64,000 bases of DNA from Gilvibacter sediminis (GTDB lineage Bacteria > Bacteroidota > Bacteroidia > Flavobacteriales > Flavobacteriaceae): positions 62,001 to 126,000 of the forward strand of contig NZ_JAQQTE010000001.1 of the NCBI RefSeq assembly GCF_028561565.1. The letters are read 5' to 3'. The first letter of the stretch is position 1. The number at the start of each line of letters is the position of its first letter. The notes under the pieces are model-generated. The model ran no database searches. It saw only the letters and a program-made list of their open reading frames with translations, and was not told the origin of the DNA. The position numbers were made by a program, and so were the translations under genes. This document shows positions 61,082-64,000 of the stretch, in pieces.

Positions 61082-61831
61082 TCAATGAACAAATCTAGTC
61101 ATGGTCGAAAATGCCCTTGAATTCATTGATAAAGAAGCCGATCGACACTCAGATCCTTGGTAAATAATAGCGTTCTCATGTTCCGGTAATTCCCAAAACT
61201 TTGATTTTCGTGTACAAATTATACATATTTCATTCCTGTTCAATCGATCGGTCAAAACCGAATGAACATAGGTCTTCATTTTTTGAGCAGAAGCTATTTT
61301 GCTTAAACTTCCCACACGCGTAAATTTCGTGGAATGATAAGGTATTAACTCTAAAATCGCCACGCTCTTTGAAACACTACTAATAGCTTCTACATAAGAG
61401 ATTTGCCTACTATTTTTTATGAATAGTATGAGGTCTTTCAATTTAGATAACCAGTATTGACCTCCTGAATGCCATAATAATTCAGGATTCAAGAACATGA
61501 ATGGAAAGTCCGGATCTAAATGCTGTTGCGAGAGGTTATCCCTTAATGCTTTTCTAAACTCCGAACTAGATTCCTCTGAATTATACTCAGACAATGTGAA
61601 ACCAGGATTTAATAATAGAATGAAAATTTTAGCCGTGTCTAACTTACCAGCGTATGGAATTGGGAAGAGATCTGTATGGAAAACACCTTCATCTGTCCAA
61701 AACTGATCATTTAGCAAGTCATGTAATCCCTTAAACGCATAGGACTGACTTTTAATAATTGAGTTGTCCTCTGGGTGTATGAATGGTTTCTCGTTGTAAT
61801 TAATGTTTTTCCAAAAATCAACTATGTTCAT
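61082..61831 (-). CDS. Unrecognised protein, possibly uracil-DNA-glycosylase-like
   Basis: A 249-aa cytoplasmic protein in an AT-rich stretch. FILLLNPGFTLSEY resembles the motif I of uracil-DNA-glycosylase superfamily proteins (G/L-x-N-P-G), and VAILELIPYHSTKF and ICIICTRKSKFWELPE could be later motifs, but catalytic residues cannot be assigned. The base composition and the position beside tRNA-Ser suggest acquired DNA. No neighbour explains it. Confidence 0.5.
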   Translation of the reverse strand: MNIVDFWKNINYNEKPFIHPEDNSIIKSQSYAFKGLHDLLNDQFWTDEGVFHTDLFPIPYAGKLDTAKIFILLLNPGFTLSEYNSEESSSEFRKALRDNLSQQHLDPDFPFMFLNPELLWHSGGQYWLSKLKDLILFIKNSRQISYVEAISSVSKSVAILELIPYHSTKFTRVGSLSKIASAQKMKTYVHSVLTDRLNRNEICIICTRKSKFWELPEHENAIIYQGSECRSASLSMNSRAFSTMTRFVH

Positions 61832-61896
61832 TTGAAGAACTCCTTTTTTCTAGTTAAATCGATCTAAGTTAATAATTAAAAAACGAGCTTGGGGAT

Positions 61897-62243
61897 AGGA
61901 TTGATTTACTTCGCAAATCATCCCTAAAAGGGAGTCTTGCAATAATCAAATCGCTGCGCGATTTTATAAAATCATTGAAGCCAAAATGCTCAAGTAAACT
62001 TGGACAGAGGATTGATTTGCTGCGCAAATCATCCCAGAGAGGAATCTGGTGCAAAAACTCCTCAAATTGCTTCGCAATTTTATAAAAGTCAAAACCCAAA
62101 ATGCTTGAGTAAACTCAGACAGAGGATTGATTTGCTGCGCAAATCATCCCAGAGAGGAATCTGGTGCAATAATCAAATCGCTGCGCGATTTTATAAAATC
62201 ATTGAAGCCAAAATGCTCAAGTAAACTTGGACATTTTGGCTTC
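61897..62243. repeat. Tandem array of structured ~113-bp repeats beside tRNA-Ser
   Basis: Three units start at 61897, 62008 and 62123 (spacings 111 and 115 bp). A 67-bp stretch is identical in units 1 and 3 (61940-62006 and 62167-62233), and a 50-bp stretch is identical in units 2 and 3 (62005-62054 and 62120-62169). Each unit has three hairpins: GATTTGC/GCAAATC, AAATCGC/GCGATTT (AAATTGC/GCAATTT in unit 2) and CAAGT/ACTTG (GAGT/ACTC in unit 2). The copy next to the tRNA ends in a long stem GAAGCCAAAATG/CATTTTGGCTTC (62204-62243). A fragment CCCAAATGCTTGAGT recurs in the tRNA leader at about 62388-62402. Confidence 0.85.
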
Positions 62244-62255
62244 TCGATTTTATTG

Positions 62256-62343
62256 CAGAGAGGAAGGGATTCGAACCCTCGATACGCTTTTGGCGTATAC
62301 ACACTTTCCAGGCGTGCGCCTTCGACCACTCGGCCACCTCTCT
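62256..62343 (-). tRNA. tRNA-Ser (anticodon GGA)
   Basis: An 88-nt class II tRNA on the minus strand with acceptor AGAGAGG/CCTCTCT, D arm GCCGAGTGGTCGAAGGC, anticodon loop CTGGAAA with GGA, a long variable arm (TACGCC/GGCGTA-type pairing) and T arm GGTTCGAATCC. CCA is not encoded. The structured repeat array lies directly downstream. Confidence 0.95.
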
Positions 62344-62408
62344 ATTCCGTGAAGTGATCTACGATCTACTTCATGGTTGATGTCGACCCAAATGCTTGAG
62401 TCGGACGG

Positions 62409-62416
62409 CAAAAATA
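62409..62416 (-). promoter_or_regulatory. -7 element of tRNA-Ser
   Basis: TATTTTTG on the minus strand, giving a leader of about 60 nt. No clear -33. Confidence 0.4.
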
Positions 62417-62451
62417 TTAAAATTCTGTGGTTCTACGAATTATTTTAAGGC

Positions 62452-63477
62452 CTAGAATTCGTCCATTTCCCCACAGATTGGGCTCTCAAATCTGGATTTG
62501 AGTTCTTCTCGCGGTACGCAGGCTCCTAAAAGGTACATCAGCTTAGCTAGGGCGGCCTCGGTAGTGATGTCTCCGCCAGAGATCACACCAGCCTGCTTCA
62601 AGCCGACCGAAGTTGCGTATTGTCCCATGGCCACACTCCCACCAGAACACTGGGTCACATTAACCACAGGTATGCCTTGGGCGATCAAAGCCTTGATTCT
62701 GTCTAATAGCCAATGAGCTGTGGTGGCATTGCCCGCACCAAAGGTTTCCAAAATAACTCCTTGCAAACCAGGGGTGGAGGTCATCGACTCAAAAACCTCC
62801 GCAGTTAAACCCGGGAAGAGTTTGATCAAAGCAATGTTATGCTCAATAGCAGTGCATACTTGAAGCTCAGCGTTTTTATCATAGGGTAATAAAGCCGTAT
62901 CGTTAAATTCCAAATGCACTCCGCTTTCCACCAAATAAGGGTAGTTCAATGACGCAAAGGCCTCAAAGTGTTCCGCATTGATCTTGGTAGATCTGTTGGC
63001 GCGTAAGAGCTTGTATTCAAAATAAAGACCAACTTCACTCACCCTTGGACGACCGTCCTTTTGAGCAGAGGCAATTTCAATAGAAGTGATCAAATTCTCT
63101 TTGGCGTCTGTGCGCAGGTCTCCTACCGGCAATTGAGATCCGGTCAAAATGATCGGTTTTTTCAAACCTTGAAGCATAAAGCTCAAAGCCGAACCGGTAT
63201 AGGCCATGGTATCACTACCGTGCAACACCACAAAGCCGTCATAATTATTGTAGTGACCAGCAATGATCTGTGCTAAATTCAACCAATGCTCCGGTCCCAT
63301 ATTGGAACTGTCAATAGGCTCGTCCGTGCTTACCGTTTCTATCTCACAAGACAACAGTTGCAGTTCGGGAATATGATCCAAAAGCGCGTCAAAATCAAAG
63401 TTTGAAAGCGCTCCAGATTCAAAGTCCCGCATCATCCCGATGGTTCCTCCGGTATAGATCAATAATATTTTTGGCAT
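62452..63477 (-). CDS. ansA: Type I (cytoplasmic) L-asparaginase
   Basis: A 341-aa asparaginase hydrolysing asparagine to aspartate and ammonia. The first catalytic threonine is in IYTGGTIGMM and the second in GFVVLHGSDTMAYTGSALSF; the substrate-binding GPEHW and TGSQLPVGDLRTDAKENL segments are typical of the AnsA type. No signal peptide. ATG at 63477 chosen over GTG at 63486. Adjacent to tatD on the same strand. Confidence 0.95.
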   Translation of the reverse strand: MPKILLIYTGGTIGMMRDFESGALSNFDFDALLDHIPELQLLSCEIETVSTDEPIDSSNMGPEHWLNLAQIIAGHYNNYDGFVVLHGSDTMAYTGSALSFMLQGLKKPIILTGSQLPVGDLRTDAKENLITSIEIASAQKDGRPRVSEVGLYFEYKLLRANRSTKINAEHFEAFASLNYPYLVESGVHLEFNDTALLPYDKNAELQVCTAIEHNIALIKLFPGLTAEVFESMTSTPGLQGVILETFGAGNATTAHWLLDRIKALIAQGIPVVNVTQCSGGSVAMGQYATSVGLKQAGVISGGDITTEAALAKLMYLLGACVPREELKSRFESPICGEMDEF

Positions 63478-63495
63478 TGCACTCACAGGATAAAC

Positions 63496-64000
63496 TTACG
63501 AATTCTCAAAGAGCCTTTTGGCATTGGCTGTGGTTTGGTTGGCAATCTCTAACTCGGTAACTCCGTAGATATCAGCCAGCTTAGCGCTCACCAGGCGCAA
63601 ATAAGAGCTTTCGTTGCGCTTCCCTCTGTGCGGTACTGGCGCTAAATAAGGCGAATCGGTCTCCAATACCAGATGTTCCAAGGGAATCTCCGCCAAGAAC
63701 TTGTCAATCTTACCATTCTTAAAGGTAGCTACGCCTCCTATGCCCAGCAACATCCCAAAATCAATGGCGCGATGTGCTTGTTCCAAGGTCCCTGTAAAAC
63801 AGTGGAAGATCCCGCGTAAACGATCGTGTTTTTCTTCTTCCAAAACAGCGAAGATCTCATCAAAGGATTCTCTGCAGTGAATCACTATGGGCAAATCCAA
63901 TTTCTTGGCAAATTGAATCTGAGCTTTAAAAGCCTCAATTTGAATATCCAAAGTAGAGGTATCCCAATAAAGATCTATCCCAATCTCCCCTACTGCAGCA
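63496..64000 (-). CDS. tatD: TatD-family metal-dependent hydrolase, 5' end outside window
   Basis: The 3' 167 codons of a TatD-type deoxyribonuclease. The frame stays open to the window edge (AVGEIGIDLYWDTST, the family's AVGE-x-G-x-D motif), so the start lies beyond 64000. Further motifs are LPIVIHCRES, GIFHCFTG and LETDSPYLAPVPHRGKRNE, all with metal ligands intact. Upstream of ansA, 18 nt apart. Confidence 0.93.
   Translation of the reverse strand, partial: AAVGEIGIDLYWDTSTLDIQIEAFKAQIQFAKKLDLPIVIHCRESFDEIFAVLEEEKHDRLRGIFHCFTGTLEQAHRAIDFGMLLGIGGVATFKNGKIDKFLAEIPLEHLVLETDSPYLAPVPHRGKRNESSYLRLVSAKLADIYGVTELEIANQTTANAKRLFENS

Noticed and set aside
61897-62243. The repeat array as a CRISPR
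   Set aside because: Units are about 113 bp with no short constant repeat alternating with unique spacers, and no cas genes are present.
62000-62357. Plus- and minus-strand ORFs of 60-76 aa over the repeats and tRNA-Ser
   Set aside because: They translate the hairpin repeats and the tRNA and carry no independent coding signal.

Overview
The window is chromosomal DNA from a member of the Bacteroidetes, most likely a marine Flavobacteriaceae. The evidence is a type IX secretion sorting domain (54231-55823), DUF5916, Reg_prop and tail-fibre/Hep_Hag proteins, a two-gene MetH, a short RpoD-type sigma factor without region 1.1, and many promoters with the Bacteroidetes -7 element TAnnTTTG. Most of it is ordinary core genome. 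Accessory character is concentrated at 18.9-31 kb and 54-62.4 kb.

Layout. 0.2-4.7 kb is a polyamine operon: arginine decarboxylase, agmatinase and a deoxyhypusine-synthase-like protein, followed by an acidic small protein and an RMD1/DUF155 protein. 4.8-5.9 kb holds a divergent RpoD-type sigma factor and a 50-aa basic ORF before a terminator. 6.1-7.8 kb holds small Cys-containing proteins, a MerC-like membrane protein and a secreted His/Cys protein. 8.0-12.9 kb is a SAM-I riboswitch controlling split metH and metF. 13.0 kb carries tRNA-Gln(UUG). 13.3-18.9 kb has a DUF2723 glycosyltransferase-like membrane protein, a NodB deacetylase, a thioredoxin-fold protein without catalytic cysteines and a membrane metallophosphoesterase. 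18.9-22.8 kb pairs a GH92 alpha-mannosidase lipoprotein with a glycosylasparaginase.

23.0-31.1 kb contains a candidate small RNA, a LytTR response regulator and histidine kinase, and two tandem Hep_Hag/chaperone-of-endosialidase proteins. A direct repeat with a 21-bp period lies upstream of both the regulator and the first adhesin-like gene, suggesting an autoregulated surface-protein circuit. 31.2-38.3 kb holds polA, a DUF5916 outer-membrane protein and a seven-repeat lipoprotein. 38.4-50.8 kb is translation and core machinery: rplM-rpsI, rpsB-tsf, pyrH-frr, an MMPL exporter, asnS and rpoN. 50.8-54.0 kb is an ExbB-ExbD-ExbD energy-transducing operon.

54.2-62.4 kb is more accessory: a T9SS-exported seven-repeat protein, a Reg_prop lipoprotein, a GH47 alpha-mannosidase interrupted by one in-frame TAA, an orphan contractile-injection tail-tube protein, DUF1643, small secreted proteins, a possible uracil-DNA-glycosylase-like protein, and a tandem array of structured repeats just downstream of tRNA-Ser(GGA). 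ansA and the 3' part of tatD close the window.

The most interesting signals are the tRNA-Ser-linked repeats with compensatory stem changes, the shared 21-bp repeat of the LytTR circuit, the promoter/operator/terminator-delimited RNA at about 22966-23043, the orphan tail-tube gene and the interrupted GH47. I found no CRISPR array, insertion sequence or prophage module.
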